A DNA stretch of 13,495 nucleotides from an uncultured Oscillospiraceae bacterium. Lineage in GTDB: Bacteria; Bacillota; Clostridia; Oscillospirales; Oscillospiraceae. Positions within the stretch are counted from its first letter, which is position 1, and each line of letters opens with the position of its first letter. Under the pieces are notes generated by a model. It saw only the letters and a list, made by a program, of their open reading frames with translations. It was not told where the DNA came from and searched no databases. The position numbers and the translations under genes were made by a program. The stretch covers positions 1 to 13,495 of the forward strand of contig CAJTVM010000072.1 in NCBI GenBank assembly GCA_910579595.1, in the 5' to 3' direction. This document shows, piece by piece, positions 6,974 to 13,495 of the stretch.

Positions 6974-6995
6974 CGATCATTGAGGAGGCGGCAGT

Positions 6996-9128
6996 ATGAA
7001 GGACCCGTACCAGTACCACTTGAAATATGGGGACATTGAGGCACCAAAGTATCTGGACGTGTATCGCGTATTCTATGGGCCGCCAGGGTCGCCCGCAGAG
7101 CACCGGTATTTTTATGGCGTGCGGGATGGGATACGCGTTTGCTTTATCAAGCGGTGCGGGAGAGATCAGGTACGCCATAAGATTGAGGTGAAGGCCGCCC
7201 GGATCAACTCCCCGTACATAGCCGCGTGCTATAGGAACCCGCTGCTGCGCGATGGGAAGCTGGAGTACTATGACGGTGATGTCTGGCGGGAACTGGGCGG
7301 AGAGATGCGGATTTACGAATATCTTCCCTGCAACCTGGAAATATTCCGGCAGAGATACTTGGATAAACACACCGACATCCCGGATCCCTATCGCAGGCAG
7401 ATCCTGCTCAAGCTGGTACAGGGCATAGCCCATGGACACCAGGCGCAAATCATCCATCGGGATATCAAGCCGGGCAACATCCTGATCAATTGCTTTGAGT
7501 TATGCGAGGAGGCCCCATGGGAGCACAGGGAGGAACTGGACGTCAAGTTGATCGATTTTGATGCCTCTCACGATGGGCGTTATACCACACCGGAGGTTGA
7601 TACCGTATCCGAACCCTTTCAGCCGTGGCGTTCGCCCACATCCACCGTATGGCTGGATCTGTACTCGCTGTGCATGGTGATCCTGTGGCTGTATGACAGC
7701 ATAGACGGGCATTTGTTTGCAATCAGCGACAAATTGCCGCACACCGTAGCGGAGGTGGAGGAGATCCTGGAGAAGTACGGCGCACAACTTCCCTGCGACC
7801 TAAGCCAGGTTCTGATCCCCTTCCTGGTGAAGATCATCCGAAAAATGGATGTCTGTGAGCCCTATGAAAACGAGTGGAGTGAGAGCGCGGAGTGGTTGTC
7901 CAGGCTGTACCGGGATCTGGCCGGCATTTTTCAGGAATACCCGGAGTGGAGTCCGATGGAGCTTCTGGGTCCGGAGGGAGAATCTCAGACCTGGAGCGCT
8001 GTTGTCCAGATTGACAAGGAATTCTGGCCGGTGCTGGGGCAGGGCATGGAATATCACATACTCTCCGTGATCGACCGGCAGCCGGCAGGCGGCCTTGGAA
8101 GTCAGCAGGTTGAAATGCAGTACAACGGAAGAGCGCTGATCCCTTATTATTCTGGAAAGGTGCCGGGGGCATCCGCTGGCCAGGGACCTGTCGAGACATA
8201 CTTTGCCCCGCCTGAGATATTTCTGGCCGGAGAGCAGGAGGACAGCGGGTGGTCGCTAAGGGCAGGTATTTTCGGTTCCCAAATGGAGAGACAGGAGGGC
8301 AGCTATGAGAGACGATGCCTGGCCCAAGCGGATCAAATCCGGGAGGGCGCGGATGTGAAGCTGTTCAACGGCCCGCCCGTGCGTATCCGCCAAAACGAAA
8401 CAATATTTTTCCAGGATGTCCATATACGCTTCGTCCAATTTTTTAAGGATCGGGAAGGGCCCGAACCCCTTCCCGCTTTCCCTGAGCAGACGCGGAGCGG
8501 GGACGCCAACATTAACCTGGTATTTGTCATGCCCCGTCCCAGGGAAAACGAACAGAGCGACTGCCTCGGCTGCCGCCTGATCCGGCAGGTGGTGGAGTCG
8601 ATTTCCCGGCTGGAGCAATGCCGCCCCTGCTATTACGGCGTGAACATGGTAAATAAATCCCCGTACGGGTGGTCTTTCTGCGGTGGAAGGCTAAACCTGT
8701 CCCCGGAGACGCTGTCGGAGGGGTACCGTACCTCCATGGGTCCTCAATCCAGGGAGGACAGGGTGTGGTCGCATCAGGAGCGTCCAGGAAAGCGGTCAGA
8801 AGCCCGATACTCCTTCGACCCCGGGCTTCCGACGATTGTGATTGGGCTTTGGGATCGACCGCTGGACTGGACAACAGACCCTGTGCGGAACTTCAAAACA
8901 GCAGCCGAAATGCTGAGTCCCGATTTCAGGTACGCTGTGGAATATTTGCAGCTGTTCACAACGGATCAGGCGGAGGGTGTTGAAAGGCTGGCCCCTTGGC
9001 TTGCTGCGGCAGTCAGGGCGGATGGAGCCTGCGTCCTGACGCCGGTGTCGGAGGATAGGGAAGAGCCGGATCCGGACGGCCGGTGGCTGACTGCGGCGCT
9101 CCGCTGGTGCCAGCGGGGACAAATTTGA
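6996..9128 (+). CDS. Serine/threonine protein kinase with vWA-like C-terminus
   Basis: A 710-aa cytoplasmic protein expected to phosphorylate Ser/Thr on partners, the FHA protein system being the natural reader. The kinase domain covers about 20-310. Lys52 (CFIKR) is the likely ATP-anchoring lysine, Glu64 the helix-C glutamate. The catalytic loop HRDIKPGN (154-161) is complete. The metal-binding motif is DFD (187-189) where DFG is usual. FQPWRSP and DLYSLCMVIL mark the C-lobe. The Gly-rich loop is not canonical. A beta-rich middle region (about 330-490) leads to a C-terminal segment (about 503-690) starting NINLVFVMPRP that looks like a Rossmann or vWA fold without a DxSxS MIDAS; this last call is weak. 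The start has an excellent AGGAGG 7 nt upstream. No membrane segment is seen. Confidence 0.92.
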   Translation: MKDPYQYHLKYGDIEAPKYLDVYRVFYGPPGSPAEHRYFYGVRDGIRVCFIKRCGRDQVRHKIEVKAARINSPYIAACYRNPLLRDGKLEYYDGDVWRELGGEMRIYEYLPCNLEIFRQRYLDKHTDIPDPYRRQILLKLVQGIAHGHQAQIIHRDIKPGNILINCFELCEEAPWEHREELDVKLIDFDASHDGRYTTPEVDTVSEPFQPWRSPTSTVWLDLYSLCMVILWLYDSIDGHLFAISDKLPHTVAEVEEILEKYGAQLPCDLSQVLIPFLVKIIRKMDVCEPYENEWSESAEWLSRLYRDLAGIFQEYPEWSPMELLGPEGESQTWSAVVQIDKEFWPVLGQGMEYHILSVIDRQPAGGLGSQQVEMQYNGRALIPYYSGKVPGASAGQGPVETYFAPPEIFLAGEQEDSGWSLRAGIFGSQMERQEGSYERRCLAQADQIREGADVKLFNGPPVRIRQNETIFFQDVHIRFVQFFKDREGPEPLPAFPEQTRSGDANINLVFVMPRPRENEQSDCLGCRLIRQVVESISRLEQCRPCYYGVNMVNKSPYGWSFCGGRLNLSPETLSEGYRTSMGPQSREDRVWSHQERPGKRSEARYSFDPGLPTIVIGLWDRPLDWTTDPVRNFKTAAEMLSPDFRYAVEYLQLFTTDQAEGVERLAPWLAAAVRADGACVLTPVSEDREEPDPDGRWLTAALRWCQRGQI

Positions 9129-9146
9129 CAGATCGGGGGCCTGCGA

Positions 9147-10520
9147 ATGAATTGCATTGAATTGGACGGACATGAAGGAACCCTCCGCTGCGTTTTACAG
9201 CCGAATAAGACGAACTGGCGGGTGGAATGTGCCCCGGTAAGCATGGAGCGCATGGCGGAATGGAGTGGTGACCTGGTTTTGAAGGGTCTGCTGATGGCCC
9301 TGAGGGGAATTCCAAACATTTTGGTGCCTCAGCGCCCGCCGAAAGCGGATGCGGAGTACTACCTTGCCCGTCTGCCCGCAGGGGTTGGCGCGTGGTTTGG
9401 TGCCAATGAGTTGAACGATCTCCAATCGCTGGAAGCGCACGGCGGTATGACGGTAATGGAACTGTGGAACAGCGCGGCGGATCTGTGTCAAACGCTGGCG
9501 CGGCTGTACAGCCTGGGCATATGGGGCTATGCCGGCCGGGATCGCGTCCTCCTGCGGAAGGGGCGGGAGGAGGGGACGCCGGAGAAAGAGAGGGCGGACT
9601 ACTGCCTTACGGATATAACCGACTGTCAGATATACCAATACCCGCAGGCGTTTTCGGTGCCGCCCCACCCGGAGACAGGGGAGGATCCCGTGACACTGGC
9701 AATGCGCCTGCTGATCGGCGGCGTAGCGCTGTGCGCGGACGGCGGGCAGCTTTTGGGCGGCCAGGAGACCACTCTGGAGCTGCAGTTGGGCGTAAGGTGT
9801 GCCGGGAGGCTTAGCGGCCTGTTCCGCACGCCGTCCAGCCTGCCCCCACAGGGTTTTCTGGCGTGCGCTCAGGATGGGCTCCGGCGGGCCGCCAAGGCGA
9901 TACAACGGGGCAAGCCCCAAAAGCTCCGCCTGTACCTAGTCCTGCTGGGGCCGGACTGCCGCCGGGCGGCAGTGCCCGCCTTGAGCTGCGTGGCGAGGAG
10001 CTTTTACCACTGTGCGTGGGATCTGACTGCCGGAAAAGGGGTTCAGGCCGATATCACCTGCGTATATCCCTGGGATCGCGTGCAAGTCTGCCAGTTTAAG
10101 AAAAACTGCGTGTATGGTCTGAGCGCCTTGAAGCAGGAGCTGTCCGGGAAGCGCCCTGTCCCGCTGGGCGGGTTGCTGGATTGCCTGAATAGGGAATTGG
10201 AGCGGGAGCTGCCCCGGGGTACCGCCCCGCTGGTCTGTTATATCACGCTTACCAACCCCGGGGACATCCATGCCCCGGCGCAGACCTGCATGGACTATGT
10301 TCTGGTTGAGGAGCTGGCGCGAAAGCGCGAATTGGGTATATTCGATGCCTTTTTGTGCGACGCAGACCTGCGGCAGCAGGTAGACAGCCCATACGAACGG
10401 TTGGTTGGAAAGGATGGGTACACCAGCCTGGAGGGGTTGGACGATCTGATGTATCGTACCTTGGCGGGGTTACTGGAAAAGCGGCGCTATTTCCGTTCGG
10501 CGGTATCCCCGGTCGCATAG
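9147..10520 (+). CDS. Probable pseudokinase with degenerate vWA-like domain
   Basis: A 457-aa protein without a confident database-type signature, but its layout mirrors the upstream kinase. Residues about 105-135 look like the kinase catalytic helix and loop: ADLCQTLARLYSLGIWGY then AGRDRVLL, where an active enzyme would have HRD..KPxN. TDITD (155-159) falls where DFG is expected, and PVTLAMRLLIGGVALC looks like the helix after the APE motif. The catalytic Asp and Asn are not convincingly present, so catalysis is unlikely. From about 258 on, hydrophobic strands (LRLYLVLLGPD, ADITCVYPWD, PLVCYITLTN, FDAFLCD) alternate with helices as in a vWA or Rossmann fold. It follows the kinase by 18 bp behind a GGGGG ribosome site and ends the operon. 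It is probably an adaptor or regulator of the kinase. The pseudokinase reading is an inference from pattern, not from alignment. Confidence 0.85.
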   Translation: MNCIELDGHEGTLRCVLQPNKTNWRVECAPVSMERMAEWSGDLVLKGLLMALRGIPNILVPQRPPKADAEYYLARLPAGVGAWFGANELNDLQSLEAHGGMTVMELWNSAADLCQTLARLYSLGIWGYAGRDRVLLRKGREEGTPEKERADYCLTDITDCQIYQYPQAFSVPPHPETGEDPVTLAMRLLIGGVALCADGGQLLGGQETTLELQLGVRCAGRLSGLFRTPSSLPPQGFLACAQDGLRRAAKAIQRGKPQKLRLYLVLLGPDCRRAAVPALSCVARSFYHCAWDLTAGKGVQADITCVYPWDRVQVCQFKKNCVYGLSALKQELSGKRPVPLGGLLDCLNRELERELPRGTAPLVCYITLTNPGDIHAPAQTCMDYVLVEELARKRELGIFDAFLCDADLRQQVDSPYERLVGKDGYTSLEGLDDLMYRTLAGLLEKRRYFRSAVSPVA

Positions 10521-10521
10521 G

Positions 10522-10546
10522 CCGATCTCGCTGTGGCCGGTTTTTC
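10522..10546. terminator. Weak terminator between convergent genes
   Basis: Only 28 bp separate the two convergent stop codons. GGCC (10521-10524) can pair with GGCC near 10535-10538, followed by GGTTTTT. The stem is short (4-5 bp), so this is a tentative call; it is the only candidate seen for the end of the plus-strand operon. Confidence 0.3.
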
Positions 10547-10548
10547 CA

Positions 10549-11622
10549 TCACAGCAGCAGGATGGCAATGCAGACAGCCCATATCCCGAGTATGCAGGCA
10601 GGGACAAGGCGGAGGCTTCCGCAGGGGTTCCGGCGATTGCGCCATATACCCCATATGAGAATCAGCAGACTGAAGCCGGCACCGACCACGCTCAGCAGGG
10701 AGCGGGAAAAACCGGTCGCGCCGCCCGGGAGGAAAGCCATCGCCGCGAGGGCGGCCGGCAGCAGGGCCGCGCTTAGAAGGAAAATCCAGGGATTGGCCCG
10801 TTTCTGCCGGAGTATGCGGGCGGCCGCCCGCCTTCTCGGCTCATTCAGCGCATGCGCGCCAAATCCGGTGTAATAGGCAAGCGCCTCGGACCAGTGCGCG
10901 GAACCCCGCTGATAGCAGAAGTCCCCCAGTTCTGCGGCGGCGTCTGCGTCTCCTGCCTCCGCCGCCTCCCGCAGCAGCGCAATGGCAGTGTCCGTGTCCC
11001 CAGCCCACCCCTCCTGCCGGGCGGTGTGGAGCAGGTAATATGCTTTATAAAATTTTGCTTTGGGCAGGCCGGTGGCCACAAGGGCGTCAAGCCCGGTGCA
11101 GTCCAGGGAGGGAAGGCATCCCGATGCGACGGCCTGCTCAAACCGCTGCCTGAAGTCGCTGAGCTCCCGTTCATAGACGCTGAGGGGGATGATAAATGCC
11201 TGCTCTTGCACCGCAGGCCGGGCAGTGCGGTATGTGGAGCTGTAATTGAACGCAACTCCTGCCGAGACGGCGATCAGTCCGGTCAGTTCCAGAACAGTCA
11301 TCCGGCTCAGGCCGGTTTTCTGCACGGCGTTTTGTACGTACCGATCCAAATCCCGTTGCCCTGCGCCTCCGTCCGCCTGGAAAAGTTGGTCAAGGCCCGG
11401 TACCCCCGCCATCAGGCAGATTCTCCATATGTCGTCATCGCTGACGTTCATCTCGCGCAGCCGCTCCTGAAGCCGCTCAGGGTCGGAATAGGCTTCCATA
11501 GGGGTCTCGCTTTCCGCCGCCAGCGTGTACAACGCCCCGCTCAGGTCAAAGGTGGAGGTTCCTGCCCAGGCCCCGTCCAAATATGCCTGCTCATCCTGCC
11601 TTGCACAGTCCGCTAAGTTCAT
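10549..11622 (-). CDS. Sel1/TPR-like protein with C-terminal membrane helices
   Basis: A 357-aa predicted membrane-bound scaffold protein. The N-terminal 200 residues are soluble and unrecognised. Residues about 209-250 contain a Sel1/TPR-like repeat (TAIALLREAAEAGDADAAAE, then SEALAYYTGF), a fold used for protein-protein contacts. Three hydrophobic helices end the protein at about 278-298, 308-328 and 336-357, with Arg-rich turns before and between them, so the repeat domain is expected in the cytoplasm. ATG 11622 is chosen because GGAGA lies 7 nt upstream; a TTG start at 11640 is less likely. It is the second gene of a minus-strand pair, 34 bp after the kinase-like gene. Its likely job is to hold the kinase-like protein or the GTPase at the membrane (inference). 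Confidence 0.82.
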   Translation of the reverse strand: MNLADCARQDEQAYLDGAWAGTSTFDLSGALYTLAAESETPMEAYSDPERLQERLREMNVSDDDIWRICLMAGVPGLDQLFQADGGAGQRDLDRYVQNAVQKTGLSRMTVLELTGLIAVSAGVAFNYSSTYRTARPAVQEQAFIIPLSVYERELSDFRQRFEQAVASGCLPSLDCTGLDALVATGLPKAKFYKAYYLLHTARQEGWAGDTDTAIALLREAAEAGDADAAAELGDFCYQRGSAHWSEALAYYTGFGAHALNEPRRRAAARILRQKRANPWIFLLSAALLPAALAAMAFLPGGATGFSRSLLSVVGAGFSLLILIWGIWRNRRNPCGSLRLVPACILGIWAVCIAILLL

Positions 11623-11656
11623 ATGACAGTCTCCAATCAAACTGGTTTATTCGGGC

Positions 11657-12712
11657 TCAGGGATACCATCCCAGCTGACCCAGGGTCCGCAGCCATGTGC
11701 GCGGCGTTGGGCAGCAGATGCCATGGGGGTTTTTTATGCGTTCCTGCCCCAGCGCCATCAGAAACGCCTCCTTCAAGGGTTGCGGAAGCTGCTCCCACAA
11801 CTCCACAATCAGCTTTTCCTCCTGAAATACGCCAATGTGGTTGGAGGAGTCATCCGGGTCGAAAATGAAAATCGACATTTTGTGGTACTCACGGAACTTG
11901 ATCAAATACTCTTGAGCGGTTTTGTCCGAGGAACCGGTCAACAGCCTTCCCTCATAGGGAAGGCGCCCCAGGAAGAGAAAGAACAGCAGCGCGCACAGGC
12001 TGTAGTTTTGGGAGCGGATATCCAGTCGTTTTTTTCTGCCCTGGACAAAGGCTGGATCCGCGAATTCCAGCGGGATCTCCTTGGCGGAGGGGGCGCGAGT
12101 CCCTTTGGAGGCATACCCCCCGCCCTCTCGTTCAAGGGGGAAAATCAAGTTGGAAAAATCAAGGAGAACGCGCCCGTCGGCCCCGAAGAAAAACCGGGAG
12201 AGGCGAAAGTCCTGATAAACATAGCCGGCGGTGTTTAGCCGATCGAAGATCTCGATGGTGCGCCCCGCTATCCTTCGCAGGACGGGATCTTTCCAACTGT
12301 ACGGGCCCGCCGGATACTGCCGCCCGGACGCACCCGCCGCGCCCGCGCAGGGAAATAGCAGCACCGCCGTTTCCCCAACCCTCTTTGCGAGCGCCTGCCC
12401 GAAACCGTTTTGCGCCAGGGGGGGCCCGAACCGCTCCGCCCCGGTGTCTGGTATACGGAACATGTCGCTGGGCCAGAGAATGTCTAGGCACCGGGGCGGG
12501 GTGAGGATCAGCTTTTGATAATAGCGGCGCGTCTCCCCATCGGCGTCCACTCGCCTTGTGTAGTATCCCTCCCCCGTAACAGCATGGATCAACAACGGGC
12601 TGTCTCCGCTGCGGCCGAAGGGATCGCGGACAAATTGCCCCCCCCATTGATAAAGCCCGCTGCCGAAAATCTCGCTGAAAAACAGCCCGCCGAAAGCATC
12701 CTTTGGCTTCAT
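11657..12712 (-). CDS. Kinase-fold protein related to TerY-P-type kinases, probably inactive
   Basis: A 351-aa protein with the overall pattern of the serine/threonine kinases found in TerY-P-type modules. The pattern includes LTPP then LDILWPSDMF (70-85), resembling the PP...iaWP.D signature of that group. YVYQDFRLSRF (165-174) lies at the catalytic loop: Asp168 is kept, but the usual Asn becomes Arg or Ser. LLDFSNLIF sits at the DFG position (Asp185 kept). EFADPAF and QNYSLCALLFF follow, and FDPDD...LWEQLPQPLKEAFLMA...TPRTWLRTL matches the end of the family. Loss of the Asn and a poor Gly-rich loop point to weak or no catalysis, though both Asp residues remain. Lys67 may be the ATP lysine. 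The start is firm: AGGAGGG 7 nt upstream of ATG 12712. It is first in the minus-strand pair with the Sel1-like gene. Confidence 0.85.
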   Translation of the reverse strand: MKPKDAFGGLFFSEIFGSGLYQWGGQFVRDPFGRSGDSPLLIHAVTGEGYYTRRVDADGETRRYYQKLILTPPRCLDILWPSDMFRIPDTGAERFGPPLAQNGFGQALAKRVGETAVLLFPCAGAAGASGRQYPAGPYSWKDPVLRRIAGRTIEIFDRLNTAGYVYQDFRLSRFFFGADGRVLLDFSNLIFPLEREGGGYASKGTRAPSAKEIPLEFADPAFVQGRKKRLDIRSQNYSLCALLFFLFLGRLPYEGRLLTGSSDKTAQEYLIKFREYHKMSIFIFDPDDSSNHIGVFQEEKLIVELWEQLPQPLKEAFLMALGQERIKNPHGICCPTPRTWLRTLGQLGWYP

Positions 12713-12787
12713 CGTGCGCCCTCCTTTCCTGCGGCGGAGTCCGCTGCACCTAGGGGTGTTTTGGCCCCCAGAAAGTCAATTTTCTTC

Positions 12788-12816
12788 AGTTTACCACAAA
12801 CGCCGCCCTTTTTCCA
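12788..12816 (-). promoter_or_regulatory. Promoter of the minus-strand kinase-like/Sel1 pair
   Basis: On the minus strand TGGAAA (12816-12811) and TAAACT (12793-12788) are 17 bp apart, and TGG precedes the -10 box as in extended -10 promoters. Transcription would start about 70 nt before the gene's ATG. The leader contains a GGGG/CCCC hairpin (CTGGGGGCC...CACCCC) near 12756-12771. Confidence 0.5.
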
Positions 12817-12877
12817 CAATTGCCCGAAAAAATTACGGCACATTTCCGCCCCGCTGCTTTTTGCCTGCTAAAAGAGA

Positions 12878-12904
12878 GGACAAACGGACAAAACGTGGTA
12901 TACT
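12878..12904 (+). promoter_or_regulatory. Tandem GGACAAA repeat upstream of an extended -10 box
   Basis: GGACAAAC and GGACAAAA follow each other directly (12878-12893), then TGGTATACT gives an extended -10 (TATACT 12899-12904) on the plus strand. The -35 position is poor. GGACAAA or its complement also occurs at 13275-13281, 13358-13364 and 13398-13404, so the motif is over-represented in this border. The promoter would read into the IS630 remnant. Confidence 0.4.
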
Positions 12905-12949
12905 GTTCTCAGCAGGAAGAAATAACAGTTCAAAGTGCATAGTTTTTTA

Positions 12950-13224
12950 TAGAAATTGCAAGATGGGAATCGTGAATATGGGTATGCGCCTCGTGGACAG
13001 CAGGTGTTTGGACAGATCAGTGGCCGCAAGTATAAACACTGTGGTAATGTTGCCGCTAAAATGAGGGATAAAATTCTGGCGCCGCCGTAGTACAGGGAAC
13101 AATGAGTAGCGGCCTGTTTGAGTTTTGGGTTTCCAACCAGCTTCTTCCATCACTTGATAAAGACATCGAGATTGTAATGGGTAACGCCTCTTTCCATTCC
13201 AAAAAGTGGTTGCTTTGTGCTACC
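12950..13224 (+). pseudogene. IS630-family transposase fragment, broken
   Basis: Two frames joined together give an internal piece of an IS630/Tc1-type transposase. The frame with codon 12974 reads REYGYAPRGQQVFGQISGRK, a characteristic stretch after the first catalytic Asp, and meets a TAG at 13088-13090 where Gln (CAG) is expected. After about one inserted or lost base near 13095 the second frame from 13102 reads MSSGLFEFWVSNQLLP and then EIVMGNASFHSKK. The catalytic Asp of the VMDNASFH motif is Gly here (codon 13180-13182), so the enzyme would be dead even without the stop and frameshift. Homology fades near 13224, before the usual PPYSPELNPIE region, and the N-terminus is missing. An earlier piece (FFIE) near 12945 may be part of it. 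Confidence 0.8.
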
Positions 13225-13352
13225 CCAAAAGGCTGGATACAGACTTGTGATACCCCTGTCTGCTTCCGAAAAAATTTGTCCTTTAAGTGCAGCCCTGTTT
13301 TTTCGCCCCCTCCCGTAGACCCCGTTTCAGGGCCGTTTTTTTGTGGAAAAAG

Positions 13353-13409
13353 AATAAGGACAAACCGCCAACCCGTTGCACTGCATGGGTTTTCCGATTT
13401 GTCCTTATT
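13353..13409. repeat. 12-bp perfect inverted repeat with nested hairpin
   Basis: AATAAGGACAAA (13353-13364) and TTTGTCCTTATT (13398-13409) are exact reverse complements. Inside, AACCC (13370-13374) pairs with GGGTT (13387-13391), extended by a G-U and a T-A pair, so the 57-nt unit can fold into a two-tier stem. It lies just before the right-hand recombinase fragment, as another inverted repeat lies just after the left-hand one. It may be a recombinase site, a terminus of a mobile element, or a transcribed hairpin. Confidence 0.65.
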
Positions 13410-13421
13410 ATGCCATAAGGG

Positions 13422-13495
13422 CACACGTTCTGTACCCGCATGGCAAACGCCGGTATGAACCCCAAAGCGTTGCAGTACATCATGGGCCACGCCAA
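13422..13495 (+). pseudogene. Tyrosine recombinase, start of a second C-terminal fragment (runs off the window)
   Basis: From 13422 one frame reads HTFCTRMANAGMNPKALQYI then MGHA to the end of the window, a textbook segment of a tyrosine recombinase catalytic domain leading to the GHA/GHS motif. The Arg normally before HTF is displaced by an extra G (AGG-G-CAC), an in-frame TAA lies at 13416-13418, and no N-terminal part is visible upstream, so the gene is broken on its 5' side. The upstream bases TAT-GCC-ATA-AGG could be the old Tyr/His-Ala-Ile-Arg codons, which would make the lesion a one-base insertion in a short leftover. It differs in sequence from the left fragment (MANAGMNPKAL versus LLSNGAAPKDV), so the two are separate recombinase genes. 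Confidence 0.8.

Noticed and set aside
11723..12238. 171-codon plus-strand open frame inside the kinase-like gene
   Set aside because: It is antisense to a gene with clear kinase-type motifs and a strong ribosome site; no motif or ribosome site supports it.
1636..12712. Type VI secretion PpkA/Fha1 regulatory module
   Set aside because: Only the kinase, FHA and vWA theme is shared; no secretion structural genes or PppA phosphatase are present and the organism looks Gram-positive.
12714..13064. 116-codon plus-strand open frame at the right border
   Set aside because: It crosses the promoter of the minus-strand pair and ends inside the IS630 remnant in a frame different from the transposase.
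1..13495. CRISPR array, tRNA or rRNA genes
   Set aside because: No regularly spaced direct repeats and no cloverleaf or rRNA-like sequence were seen on either strand.

Overview
The window looks like a GC-rich, low-AT-codon Firmicute of the class Clostridia (Oscillospiraceae/Ruminococcaceae type gut bacterium). This is inferred from AGGAGG-type ribosome binding sites, IS3 and IS630 remnants and tyrosine recombinase fragments of the kind common in clostridial integrative elements, and from codon usage. No rRNA, tRNA or housekeeping gene is present to fix the taxonomy. The whole window reads as an accessory island: an intact multigene cassette (1636-12712) bordered on both sides by decayed mobile DNA.

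Left border (1-1635): AT-rich sequence without a gene, then an IS3-family transposase pseudogene (371-1049) with one nonsense and one frameshift lesion but all three DDE residues still readable. After it come a likely IS right end (1090-1109), the C-terminal end of a tyrosine recombinase (1122-1289), a perfect 14-bp inverted repeat (1293-1336) and an unidentified coding remnant (1375-1542).

Cassette (1636-12712): a membrane FHA protein (minus) is divergent from a plus-strand operon. That operon holds a secreted/membrane von Willebrand A (vWA) protein with an intact MIDAS, a zinc-ribbon P-loop GTPase (8-bp overlap with the vWA gene), a serine/threonine protein kinase with a vWA-like C-terminus, and a protein that looks like a degenerate kinase with the same two-part architecture. 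Converging on this operon is a minus-strand pair: a third kinase-fold protein resembling kinases of TerY-P-type modules, followed by a Sel1/TPR-like protein with three C-terminal membrane helices. The divergent intergenic region carries a long imperfect hairpin, a possible short non-coding transcript with its own promoter and terminator, a good sigma-A promoter (3087-3115), and a possible 57-aa ORF before the vWA gene.

Right border (12713-13495): a promoter for the minus pair, an IS630-family transposase pseudogene (about 12950-13224) with a mutated catalytic Asp, an inverted-repeat hairpin, and the start of another tyrosine recombinase C-terminal fragment running off the window. Both recombinase fragments are cut at the same Arg-His-Thr-Phe motif and share the 12-mer ATAAGGGCACAC, 12.3 kb apart.

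Working model (inference): a membrane-tethered phospho-signalling and GTPase complex. The extracellular vWA domain would sense or bind something outside. The active kinase would phosphorylate partners read by the FHA domain. The GTPase would act as a switch. The two catalytically degenerate kinase folds would be scaffolds or regulators. Parts resemble TerY-P and double-GTPase conflict-type systems, but there is no PP2C phosphatase, no recognisable nuclease or toxin, and no MoxR ATPase in the window. The combination is one I do not recognise as a named system.
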